From NCBI GenBank assembly GCA_964496755.1, contig CAZCBD010000137.1:1-7563 (forward strand): a stretch of 7,563 bases of DNA, written 5' to 3'. The stretch's first letter is position 1; the number at the start of each line of letters is the position of its first letter. Under the pieces are notes generated by a model, which had not been told where the DNA came from, did no database searches, and worked only from the letters and a program-made list of their open reading frames with translations. Positions 1 to 6,080 of the stretch are shown piece by piece. The position numbers and the translations under genes are program-made. The DNA is from CAZCBD01 sp964496755 (GTDB taxonomy: Bacteria; Bacteroidota; Ignavibacteria; Ignavibacteriales; Melioribacteraceae).

Positions 1-568
1 AAAATAGATGATCGCGTTTATCACCACGCCAACGGTTCCAAGCAAAATACATTAATTGTGTAATTACCTTTGCTTTTACTTTTGAATTGGCCTTTTGTTC
101 ATCACGAGCTTTATTTTCAGCTTGAGTACTTAAATCAGGCCAAACATTTGAAGAAAAAATAATTTGATTTGCATCCGGATTCCAAACTACTCCTGAAACG
201 CCGGTGTAAATATCAGTAACTTGTGAATTATTTTTACCATCCAAATCACAAACCCAAAGTTGACCGTTTTTAATGTAAGAAATTTTATTACCTTTTGGTA
301 AAAATACAGGTTGCGATTCATTTGCTGCTGAAGTTTGGAGAGGGCGTAAATTTGAACCATCCGAATCGATTAGCCAAATATCAGTATTCCCCTTATTTTT
401 TTCAATTGAATACTGTGTAACGGTAAATGCAATTGTCTTGCTATCGGGCGATAAAGTTACATTTCCAACCCTTTTCATAGCCCACATATCTTTTACCGTC
501 ATTGCTCGTTTTTGGGCAAAAGAAATTGAAACTATAAAAATTAAAATAATAAAAAAAAGTTTCTTCAT
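1..568 (-). CDS. S9 family peptidase, N-terminal part (cut by the left edge)
   Basis: I see 189 codons from an ATG at 568, open to base 1. The first 19 residues form a lipoprotein-free signal peptide (MKK, a hydrophobic stretch, then SFA before Gln), so export to the periplasm or surface is likely. The rest shows the PD40/WD40-like blades of an S9 N-terminal beta-propeller: VTLSPDSKTIAF near 38-49 with NTDIWLID near 61-68, a second blade near 85-115, and VVWNPDANQIIF near 127-138. It ends in a W-x-x-W-x-x-DKRDHLF stretch like that of acylaminoacyl-peptidase or dipeptidyl aminopeptidase proteins of the S9C type. The catalytic alpha/beta-hydrolase domain (Ser, Asp, His) would lie outside the window and cannot be checked. 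The start is supported by GGAG at 574-577, five bases ahead of the ATG. Its family role would be cleavage of short peptides during protein scavenging; the exact specificity cannot be told from this part. Confidence 0.85.
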   Translation of the reverse strand, partial: MKKLFFIILIFIVSISFAQKRAMTVKDMWAMKRVGNVTLSPDSKTIAFTVTQYSIEKNKGNTDIWLIDSDGSNLRPLQTSAANESQPVFLPKGNKISYIKNGQLWVCDLDGKNNSQVTDIYTGVSGVVWNPDANQIIFSSNVWPDLSTQAENKARDEQKANSKVKAKVITQLMYFAWNRWRGDKRDHLF

Positions 569-603
569 TTTTTCTCCATAAAGTTAAGATAAATAAATCA
601 ACT

Positions 604-634
604 TAAATTTAAAGAAAAGCTGGAATGAATCAAA
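604..634 (-). promoter_or_regulatory. Candidate Bacteroidota-type promoter for the S9 peptidase gene
   Basis: Read on the minus strand, TTTG (634-631) is followed by 19 bases and then TAAATTTA (611-604). This fits the TTTG / TAnnTTTG pattern of Bacteroidota primary sigma promoters except for the last G. It lies 35 bases before the start codon. A second, weaker candidate lies at 692-660 (TTG, 21 bases, TAGATTTTG). The match is by eye in AT-rich DNA, so chance is a real alternative. I see no convincing GC hairpin terminator for murI in the same 147-base gap, only a T7 run on the minus strand. Confidence 0.3.
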
Positions 635-715
635 GAAAGGAGCCCGAAGAAAAAATATGCAAAATCTAAAAGTATGTGATAAATAAAATCAATAAAAAAA
701 TAACAGCAGCGAAAT

Positions 716-1540
716 TTACAGATTTATAATTTCTTCCAAATCCACTTTATTAATTTTTTTAATTGGCCTACCCATAAATCTTTCGGCAATTACTCTGAAT
801 TTATCAGGTAAGTCACTCACGTAAAATTCATGCTGTACTTTTTTATTTTTCATAATATTGGAGAGGTCATTTTTCTCCAAATATTTTTTCACTTGAATGG
901 AAGCAGCGGTTCCTGAATCGATTAAAGAAACATTATTTCCTAAAACCTTATGAATTACATCCGCAAGTAGAGGATAATGCGTGCAACCAAGCACCAATGT
1001 ATCTATTCCTATTTCTTTAAATTCATTTAAATATTCTTCGGCAACTAAAAAACTAACTTCATGATCCGTCCAACCTTCTTCGGCAAGTGGAACAAAAAGC
1101 GGACAAGCCTTTTCGAAAACTTTAATTTGTTTATCTTGCTTTTTTAACTGTTTTGAATAAGCTTTATTATTTATTGTTGCATTAGTACCGATAACCCCTA
1201 TTTTCCCATTCCGTGTTTCATTAAGTGCCAGCTCGGAACCCGGTTCAATCATTCCAATTACCGGTAAATTAAATCGATCTTCAATTGCCGAAAGAGCAAC
1301 CGATGAAGCGGTATTGCAAGCAACCACAATAATTTTAACATCTTTGCTAATTAAAAAATTAGCATCTTGAATTGAATATTCAACTACTGTGGCATTTGAT
1401 TTTGTACCATAGGGAACACGTGCCGTATCGCCAAAATAAATCATTTTTTCGTTTGGTAAAAAACTTTCAATCCTTTTAACAACTGTTAAGCCACCTATGC
1501 CTGAATCGAAAACACCTATGGAATGATTGCTATTTTTCAT
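716..1540 (-). CDS. murI: Glutamate racemase
   Basis: This 274-residue cytoplasmic enzyme interconverts L- and D-glutamate without a cofactor and supplies D-glutamate for the MurD step of peptidoglycan synthesis. The family signatures are all visible: GVFDSGIGGLTV with Asp12 and Ser13, YFGDTARVPYG at about 35-45, VACNTASS with the first catalytic Cys75, the CPLFVPLAEEG segment at 146-156, and LGCTHYP with the second catalytic Cys186 and adjacent His188. Both acid/base cysteines are present and the length is usual for the family. There is no N-terminal extension of the kind that makes the E. coli enzyme dependent on UDP-MurNAc-Ala. The ATG lies only 10 bases after the glnD stop, with no good Shine-Dalgarno (only GGGA), so translation is probably coupled to glnD. 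It is the last gene of the queC-queF-glnD-murI run. Confidence 0.97.
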   Translation of the reverse strand: MKNSNHSIGVFDSGIGGLTVVKRIESFLPNEKMIYFGDTARVPYGTKSNATVVEYSIQDANFLISKDVKIIVVACNTASSVALSAIEDRFNLPVIGMIEPGSELALNETRNGKIGVIGTNATINNKAYSKQLKKQDKQIKVFEKACPLFVPLAEEGWTDHEVSFLVAEEYLNEFKEIGIDTLVLGCTHYPLLADVIHKVLGNNVSLIDSGTAASIQVKKYLEKNDLSNIMKNKKVQHEFYVSDLPDKFRVIAERFMGRPIKKINKVDLEEIINL

Positions 1541-1550
1541 TAAAAATCCC

Positions 1551-4106
1551 TTAAAACAAATCGCTAATAGTTTCAGTTAATAAAAAGCGAATTAACTCAT
1601 AATCATGATGCAGAACTTTTTTCCCGCTACTATCTAAAGTGTAAAACGAATCGACAACATCATCGGCTTTTGTAGAAATTTTTGCGAAATAAATATTTAA
1701 TCCGAGTTCATTTAATTTTTTTGTGATTGTGTAAAGCAAACCCACTTTATCCGGAGCTGAAACATCAATAATAGTAAATCTTTCATGCTCTTCGAATCTG
1801 ATTTTTATTTTTGTTTTTTTTCTAAAAATTTTATTCTCGAATCTACGCCATCTGGATTGTAAATTTTTAAATTCCTTACTTATTTCGAAATCACCGTTAA
1901 TGCAATTTTCCAAATCGAATTTAATTTTTTTATATTGAGCCGGGTCAACAATTTTGCCGGAACGATAATCCGTAACATTAAAGCTATCTATAATAATTCC
2001 GTCTTTGCGAGTAAATATTCTTGCATCGTGAATATTTAAATCGTTAATAGACAAAACACCGCAAAGCTTTGAAAGCAACGAAAAAGAATCCTTTGAAAGA
2101 ATGGTAATATTTGTAAACCCCGAATCGACTTTAAAAAATACAGAAACTTTAGAGCCTCTTTCTATTTCCCTAACATGCTCTTGAATTTCATCTTCGGTAA
2201 ATTGTTGAACATAACTAACATCATTTATGGATTCAATATGTTCTTTTACTTCATTATTTTGTCCGTTTCGTTGTAAAACTCTAATTGTTTTTTTGAAAAG
2301 CAATTCTTCGCCGGAAAGCTGATCTTCCAACATTTGTTTGGTTTTTCTGTAAAGTTCAAAAAGCTGATCATTCTTCCATTGCGTCCACACAACCGGTGCT
2401 ACGGCACTTAAATCGGCATAAGTAACTAAGTAAAGCATATCCAAATGTTTTAAGGAAGGAAATAGTGATGTAAAATTATCCAGCGTAGAAGGATCATTTA
2501 AATCTCTTCTGAAAGCAGTTTGCTCCATAACAAGATGATTATGAACCAAAAATTGGATTAATTCAATTTCCTTCTGTTCGTACCCCATACGATTTAAAAC
2601 GGTACTTGCAATTTCGGCCCCCAGAATTTCATGCCCCGACAAGGAAATGGGTTTTGCTATATCATGAAATAACATTGCCAAATAAAGCAAATCTTTTTCG
2701 AGAAGATTATTATAAATAAAAGCCAACCGCGAATCTTCTTCTTTCAGTTTTTCAAGATTCTTAATAGAAATCAATGTATGTTCATCTGCAGTATAGCAAT
2801 GATAAACTCCGGGTTGAAAGAAACCGACCAATTCGGAAAACTCCGGCATAAAAACGGGTAATACTCCCAACTCATTCATCACAGCCAATGTAGTAAACAC
2901 ATTTCTATCCATTCTCAGAATTTCACGCATAAAAACAGAAGACTTGGGTTCATGTTTTAAATCGCTTTTTTGATATTCAATGCTTTCAATAATTAAAGCT
3001 CTAAGGTTTTCATCAAACCTTGCATCATAGATTCCTCTGTAATAAAACGCTCGGATAATTCCGGAGATTGATAATTGCTTGTTTTCGGCAATTGAAATAA
3101 TATTGCCCGTAAAAACAAAATCTCCATCCAGTTCAATTGCAAGTTGGGTTGGAAACGGATTAGAAACAATTTCTTTGAATCTTTTTTGAAGAGTTTTTGA
3201 AAAGCGAAAAATTATACTTGTATCTTCAAAATATCTTTTCATGAACAATGGCCATTCGGAAACATCATATCCGGAAGCTTGTGTAACTTTTTCTTGAATT
3301 GAAAAATCGAAACGATCGTTTTGCATATTGCTGATGCTATGCATTTTATTTCTGATATCAAGAAGTTGTTCGTATGCTTTTTCAACTCTTGCTAATTCTA
3401 AACTATTAACAAGTTTTTTTTGATCCAAATGATTCAAAAAAGTTTGAGTTGCAGTAAAAGAACTGTTTGATTGCAAAATATTCGAATTTAAAATAGAATA
3501 AATCCATTCCAAAACTTGTATATCTCTAAGACCACCGGCTGTATATTTTATATTAGGTTCCAATACTTTGGGAGATTTTCCATATTTAATATGGCGTTTT
3601 TTTACATCGTCTAAAAAACTAAATAATGTAGATTTTTTTTCTTCATTATCAAAAAAAGAAAAGATTGATTCTTCCCACTCACAGTAAATGTCTTTATTAC
3701 CAACTAAAAATCTATTCTCAAAGAATTGGGTAAAGGCATGTAAATCTTCGTCAAAAAACTTTTGTATATCATCCTTGCATCTAATTGTATGTGAAACCTC
3801 TAACCCGCAATCCCAGAGCATTGAAATCCGTTTTGTTAAGTCTTCACTTATCAGCTCGGGATCATCAACAATAAACATTAAATCGATATCTGAAAAAGGA
3901 GCTAATTCATATCTGCAAAACCCGCCTGTTGCAGCAATTGCAAAGTCAAGGTTTTCATTATCGAAAAAATCAAAAATTACACTCTCAACTAATTCGGAGT
4001 ATTTTCTGCATCGTTGAAACGCATCTGAAAAATTCTTAGAATCAGAAAAAATTCTTTCTTTTTCTTTTAGAAAAAAACTTCTGAGATGTATAATTTTTTG
4101 ATTCAT
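1551..4106 (-). CDS. glnD: [Protein-PII] uridylyltransferase / uridylyl-removing enzyme GlnD
   Basis: This 851-residue protein has the complete GlnD architecture. The nucleotidyltransferase domain carries GGFCRYELAPFSDIDL (61-76), where Asp73 and Asp75 are the expected metal ligands, and the downstream GGLRDIQ motif (191-197). The HD domain has His443 in TADEHT, His481-Asp482 in LFHDIAK, His492 and Asp564, all expected for uridylyl removal. Two C-terminal ACT domains follow at about 653-712 and 776-836; in the family they sense glutamine. The enzyme adds UMP to PII proteins when glutamine is low and removes it when glutamine is high. The usual GGDHS turn after the HD motif is shortened to SGHE here, but the histidine is kept. 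Length is slightly below E. coli GlnD (about 890). The ATG at 4106 follows in-frame TAA codons and has no visible Shine-Dalgarno. No PII, glnA or amtB gene is in the window, so its target lies elsewhere. Confidence 0.95.
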   Translation of the reverse strand: MNQKIIHLRSFFLKEKERIFSDSKNFSDAFQRCRKYSELVESVIFDFFDNENLDFAIAATGGFCRYELAPFSDIDLMFIVDDPELISEDLTKRISMLWDCGLEVSHTIRCKDDIQKFFDEDLHAFTQFFENRFLVGNKDIYCEWEESIFSFFDNEEKKSTLFSFLDDVKKRHIKYGKSPKVLEPNIKYTAGGLRDIQVLEWIYSILNSNILQSNSSFTATQTFLNHLDQKKLVNSLELARVEKAYEQLLDIRNKMHSISNMQNDRFDFSIQEKVTQASGYDVSEWPLFMKRYFEDTSIIFRFSKTLQKRFKEIVSNPFPTQLAIELDGDFVFTGNIISIAENKQLSISGIIRAFYYRGIYDARFDENLRALIIESIEYQKSDLKHEPKSSVFMREILRMDRNVFTTLAVMNELGVLPVFMPEFSELVGFFQPGVYHCYTADEHTLISIKNLEKLKEEDSRLAFIYNNLLEKDLLYLAMLFHDIAKPISLSGHEILGAEIASTVLNRMGYEQKEIELIQFLVHNHLVMEQTAFRRDLNDPSTLDNFTSLFPSLKHLDMLYLVTYADLSAVAPVVWTQWKNDQLFELYRKTKQMLEDQLSGEELLFKKTIRVLQRNGQNNEVKEHIESINDVSYVQQFTEDEIQEHVREIERGSKVSVFFKVDSGFTNITILSKDSFSLLSKLCGVLSINDLNIHDARIFTRKDGIIIDSFNVTDYRSGKIVDPAQYKKIKFDLENCINGDFEISKEFKNLQSRWRRFENKIFRKKTKIKIRFEEHERFTIIDVSAPDKVGLLYTITKKLNELGLNIYFAKISTKADDVVDSFYTLDSSGKKVLHHDYELIRFLLTETISDLF

Positions 4107-4116
4107 TTAATTAACT

Positions 4117-4161
4117 GTTTAAATATTTAAGGTTTAATTGTTTAGAGTCTAATTATTTAAT
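4117..4161. repeat. Three degenerate 15-bp tandem repeats between queF and glnD
   Basis: On the plus strand the three units are GTTTAAATATTTAAG (4117-4131), GTTTAATTGTTTAGA (4132-4146) and GTCTAATTATTTAAT (4147-4161). By eye, neighbouring units match at 11/15 and 12/15 positions. Each unit can be split into two roughly 7-8-base GTTTAAT-like halves. The array fills most of the 50-base gap and includes the queF stop codon (4159-4157 on the minus strand). Its role is unknown; replication slippage in AT-rich DNA is the simplest origin. Confidence 0.6.
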
Positions 4162-4534
4162 CTTCATATAATTCATAAAAATCATCGTTAAAATGTTCTA
4201 CTTCAATAACGGAAGAAATTCCACCCCGCACATTAAATTCGGCAGTAATTTTCATATATCTGGGTTCAAGAGTTTCAACCAAATCATCAAGAATTTTGTT
4301 TGTCACGTTTTCGTAAAAAATACCGTCGTTACGGAATGAATTTAAATAAAGCTTGTAAGACTTTAATTCCACACATAGTTTTTCCGGAATATAGTCTAAA
4401 TAGATAGTAGCAAAATCAGGTTGGCCTGTTTTAGGACAAACTGAAGTAAATTCCGGAGCAATATGCGAAATAATATAATCACGATTCGGATACTGATTTT
4501 CAAAAGTTTCCAATATATTTTTTTTGTTTTCCAT
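4157..4534 (-). CDS. queF: NADPH-dependent 7-cyano-7-deazaguanine reductase QueF (short, unimodular type)
   Basis: This 125-residue enzyme reduces the nitrile preQ0 to the aminomethyl preQ1, the only known biological nitrile-to-amine reduction and a step of queuosine synthesis. Visible signatures are FTSVCPKTGQPDF, with catalytic Cys33 and Asp40 seven residues apart as in B. subtilis Cys55/Asp62; the QueF motif ELKSYKLYLNSFRN (56-69); and RGG near 103-105 followed by SVIEVEH. Where B. subtilis and E. coli have a His-Glu pair, this protein has Tyr74-Glu75. I chose the ATG at 4534 because GAGG (4543-4540) lies five bases ahead of it. The reading frame stays open upstream to 4645, but that extension overlaps the end of queC and has no family similarity. 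It is 40 bases downstream of queC, whose product is its substrate. Confidence 0.94.
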   Translation of the reverse strand: MENKKNILETFENQYPNRDYIISHIAPEFTSVCPKTGQPDFATIYLDYIPEKLCVELKSYKLYLNSFRNDGIFYENVTNKILDDLVETLEPRYMKITAEFNVRGGISSVIEVEHFNDDFYELYED

Positions 4535-4565
4535 TTTAACCTCAGTAAGTTTTAACTTTAGTAAG
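4534..4565 (-). repeat. 16-bp tandem duplication containing the queF ribosome binding site
   Basis: Read on the minus strand, CTTACTAAAGTTAAAA (4565-4550) is followed directly by CTTACTGAGGTTAAAA (4549-4534), 14 of 16 bases identical. The two differences turn AAAG into GAGG, so the second copy carries a proper Shine-Dalgarno (4543-4540) five bases before the queF ATG, whose A is the last base of the repeat. The first copy has the weaker AAAG at the same place but no start codon after it. The block fills most of the 40-base queC-queF gap. Confidence 0.75.
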
Positions 4566-4574
4566 TTATTTAAT

Positions 4575-5264
4575 TTATTTTCTTGAGTAGGAAGGTTTAA
4601 TTTCATAATCAATCGGGTCTGTTTCGCCGGCTTCTTGAAATCCACGTAATCTCAAAGCACAACTATCGCAAAGTCCGCAAGCAACATCTTCATTCTGGTA
4701 ACAAGACCAAGTTAAATGCAATGGCGCATTATTTTCAATTCCGGTTTTAATTATTTCAGCTTTTGTCATTGAAATTACCGGTGTATTAATTTTAATTTTG
4801 GTTTCCGGCTTAGTACCTAAATCAATTGTGTGCTCAAAAGCAGTAAAAAAATCGGGTCTGCAATCGGGATAACCGGATGAATCTTCATTAACCGCACCAA
4901 TAAAAATAGCCTCGGCGCCAATTACTTCGGCCCAACTTGTAGAAACAGCCAAAATATTTGCATTGCGAAAAGGCACATACGAAGTTGGAATATTTTGGTT
5001 ATTCAAATTGGCATTGCTAACGGCAATCGAATTATCAGTTAAAGAAGAACCACCTATTTTTGCCAAATGCATCAGATCAATAATTAATCGCTTTTTAACT
5101 TTATAATATTCCGAAATTTCATGAAAAGCTTTTAACTCTCGTTTTTCGGTTCGTTGTCCATAGTTAAAATGGATAAATGCCAATTCATATTCTTTTGCCG
5201 CAATTGATGCGGTAACACAACTATCTAATCCCCCGCTAAGTGCTACAATTGCCAATTTACTCAA
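4575..5264 (-). CDS. queC: 7-cyano-7-deazaguanine synthase QueC (TTG start)
   Basis: This 229-residue cytoplasmic enzyme turns 7-carboxy-7-deazaguanine into preQ0 using ATP and ammonia. It has the PP-loop SGGLDS (10-15), HFNYGQRTEKREL (32-44), YVPFRNANIL (96-105), and the structural zinc cysteines Cys188, Cys196, Cys199 and Cys202 in WSCYQNEDVACGLCDSC. The length is usual for the family. Translation must begin at TTG (5264-5262): an in-frame TGA lies two codons upstream, no ATG or GTG falls between it and the PP-loop, and AAAAAGG (5279-5273) sits eight bases before the TTG. The only other option, a TTG at codon 4, would fit the ribosome binding site less well. It is the first gene of the minus-strand run, followed by queF. 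queD and queE are absent here. I see no preQ1 riboswitch fold in the short leader. Confidence 0.96.
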   Translation of the reverse strand: MSKLAIVALSGGLDSCVTASIAAKEYELAFIHFNYGQRTEKRELKAFHEISEYYKVKKRLIIDLMHLAKIGGSSLTDNSIAVSNANLNNQNIPTSYVPFRNANILAVSTSWAEVIGAEAIFIGAVNEDSSGYPDCRPDFFTAFEHTIDLGTKPETKIKINTPVISMTKAEIIKTGIENNAPLHLTWSCYQNEDVACGLCDSCALRLRGFQEAGETDPIDYEIKPSYSRK

Positions 5265-5272
5265 GTTTCAAA

Positions 5273-5279
5273 CCTTTTT
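5273..5279 (-). promoter_or_regulatory. Ribosome binding site that fixes the queC TTG start
   Basis: On the minus strand AAAAAGG is followed by eight bases and then TTG. Together with the in-frame TGA two codons before the TTG, this decides the start of queC. Confidence 0.7.
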
Positions 5280-5294
5280 GTGAATAAATAAGTT

Positions 5295-5371
5295 CGAAAA
5301 ATAGTAAATATTTTTATAAAAAAAAGAAAGTATATTATTTACAAATTTTGAAAAATATTTACTATCTTTTG
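5295..5371. promoter_or_regulatory. Divergent promoter region with a 21-base inverted promoter-like pair
   Basis: The plus-strand copy AAAAATATTTACTATCTTTTG (5351-5371) points at yciO. The minus-strand copy AAAAATATTTACTATTTTTCG (5315-5295) points at queC. The first 15 bases are identical and 19 of the 21 match overall. Each copy contains TACTAT and ends in a TAnnTTT-like -7 element, TATCTTTTG (plus) or TATTTTTCG (minus). The plus copy has TTTACA (5338-5343) upstream, 16 bases from TACTAT, usable as a -35-like box; I find no equivalent for the minus copy. From the end of each copy, 48 bases separate it from the yciO ATG and 30 from the queC TTG. The reading as two facing promoters is inference; a regulator site, or a cruciform with a 35-base loop, is also possible. 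Confidence 0.5.
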
Positions 5372-5419
5372 TCGTTAACGGAATAATTTACAAATTAATA
5401 AATAATTGGATCAAAGTAG

Positions 5420-6031
5420 ATGGAATATTACGAACTGCATCCGGAAACACCGCAATTGCGATATATAAAAAAAGCAATAGATATTTTAGAAAAAAGCGGT
5501 GTTATAATTTATCCAACTGATACGGTTTATGGATTAGGTTGCAATATATTTGATAATACCGCATTAAAAAAATTATATCAAATTAAAAATGAAACAACTG
5601 ACAAGCTTTATAGCTTTATAATTCCTGATTTGAAAAACATTTCACTTTATGCGCGGGTTTCTGATTTTGCTTTCAAAATTATTAAGAGATGTACACCGGG
5701 GCCCTATACATTTGTATTAACAGCATCAAAAGACATTCCTAAAAAATTAATAACAAAAAGAAAAACTGTTGGAATTAGAATACCCAATCATGCGATTGCT
5801 CAAACATTGGTTAGGGAATTAGGCCATCCTATAATTAGTACAAGTGTTACAAACAGAAGAGGCAATGTGATATATAACCCGATAGAAATACAAGCACTAT
5901 TTAACTCTCAAGTTGATTTAATGTTGGCAACCGGTGCATTAAACGGAGAGCCTTCCACTATTGTTGATTTAAGCAATGATAGCATTGAAATCATTAGGGA
6001 AGGCGCTGGTGATTTAAGTCTCTTATATTAA
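5420..6031 (+). CDS. yciO: YciO-type Sua5/YciO/YrdC family protein (threonylcarbamoyl-AMP synthase-like)
   Basis: This 203-residue cytoplasmic protein is a single YrdC-fold domain. It opens with HPETPQLR and GVIIYPTDTVYGLGC (27-41), has TPGPYTFVL (92-100), KRKTVGIRIPNHAIAQ (113-128), STIVDLS (179-185), and closes in IIREGAGDLS (191-200). The start, the end and the length all resemble E. coli YciO (about 206 residues) more than TsaC or Sua5, and there is no Sua5 C-terminal domain. TsaC/Sua5 enzymes use a Lys-Arg-Ser-Asn set to make threonylcarbamoyl-AMP for tRNA t6A. Here the aligned residues appear to be Lys56, Glu58, Ser142 and Thr144, so two are replaced. Automatic annotation would probably call it an L-threonylcarbamoyladenylate synthase, but full activity is doubtful. 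The ATG at 5420 has only a weak GGA nine bases upstream. It is a lone plus-strand gene between two minus-strand clusters. Confidence 0.88.
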   Translation: MEYYELHPETPQLRYIKKAIDILEKSGVIIYPTDTVYGLGCNIFDNTALKKLYQIKNETTDKLYSFIIPDLKNISLYARVSDFAFKIIKRCTPGPYTFVLTASKDIPKKLITKRKTVGIRIPNHAIAQTLVRELGHPIISTSVTNRRGNVIYNPIEIQALFNSQVDLMLATGALNGEPSTIVDLSNDSIEIIREGAGDLSLLY

Positions 6032-6033
6032 AC

Positions 6034-6058
6034 TGAATGTTCTGTAATTCAACATTCA
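6034..6058. terminator. Hairpin between convergent genes, possible two-way terminator
   Basis: TGAATGTT (6034-6041), a nine-base loop, and AACATTCA (6051-6058) form a perfect 8-bp stem directly after the yciO stop and 22 bases beyond the stop of the facing dehydrogenase gene. Only three of the eight pairs are G-C and the trailing sequence is AT-rich without a clean T run, so it would be a weak terminator. Confidence 0.4.
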
Positions 6059-6080
6059 ATAATTTAATGCCAAAATTATT

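Noticed and set aside
603..612. 10-bp palindrome TTAAATTTAA as an operator
   Set aside because: Made only of A and T in AT-rich DNA; it coincides with the candidate -7 box and is likely by chance.
569..715. Small ORF or small RNA in the gap between murI and the S9 peptidase
   Set aside because: Only 9- and 14-codon frames are visible on the plus strand, without convincing ribosome binding sites or stable hairpins; I see only candidate promoter motifs.
3414..3421. 8-base homopolymer runs in coding DNA (also near 1811, 3633 and 4518) as programmed slippage sites
   Set aside because: Runs of eight A on the coding strand are expected at this base composition, the frames stay intact on both sides, and there is no alternative frame product of note.
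3688..4017. 109-residue plus-strand open frame
   Set aside because: It lies wholly inside glnD on the opposite strand, has no recognisable domain or ribosome binding site, and glnD is certain.
4535..4645. N-terminal extension of QueF by 37 residues
   Set aside because: The frame is open, but the extension overlaps the end of queC, has no similarity to QueF, and the ATG at 4534 has a well-placed GAGG.
5265..5294. preQ1 riboswitch ahead of queC
   Set aside because: queC-type genes often have one, but the leader after the candidate promoter is only about 30 bases, AT-rich, and shows no stem, C-rich loop or A-rich tail of a preQ1 aptamer.
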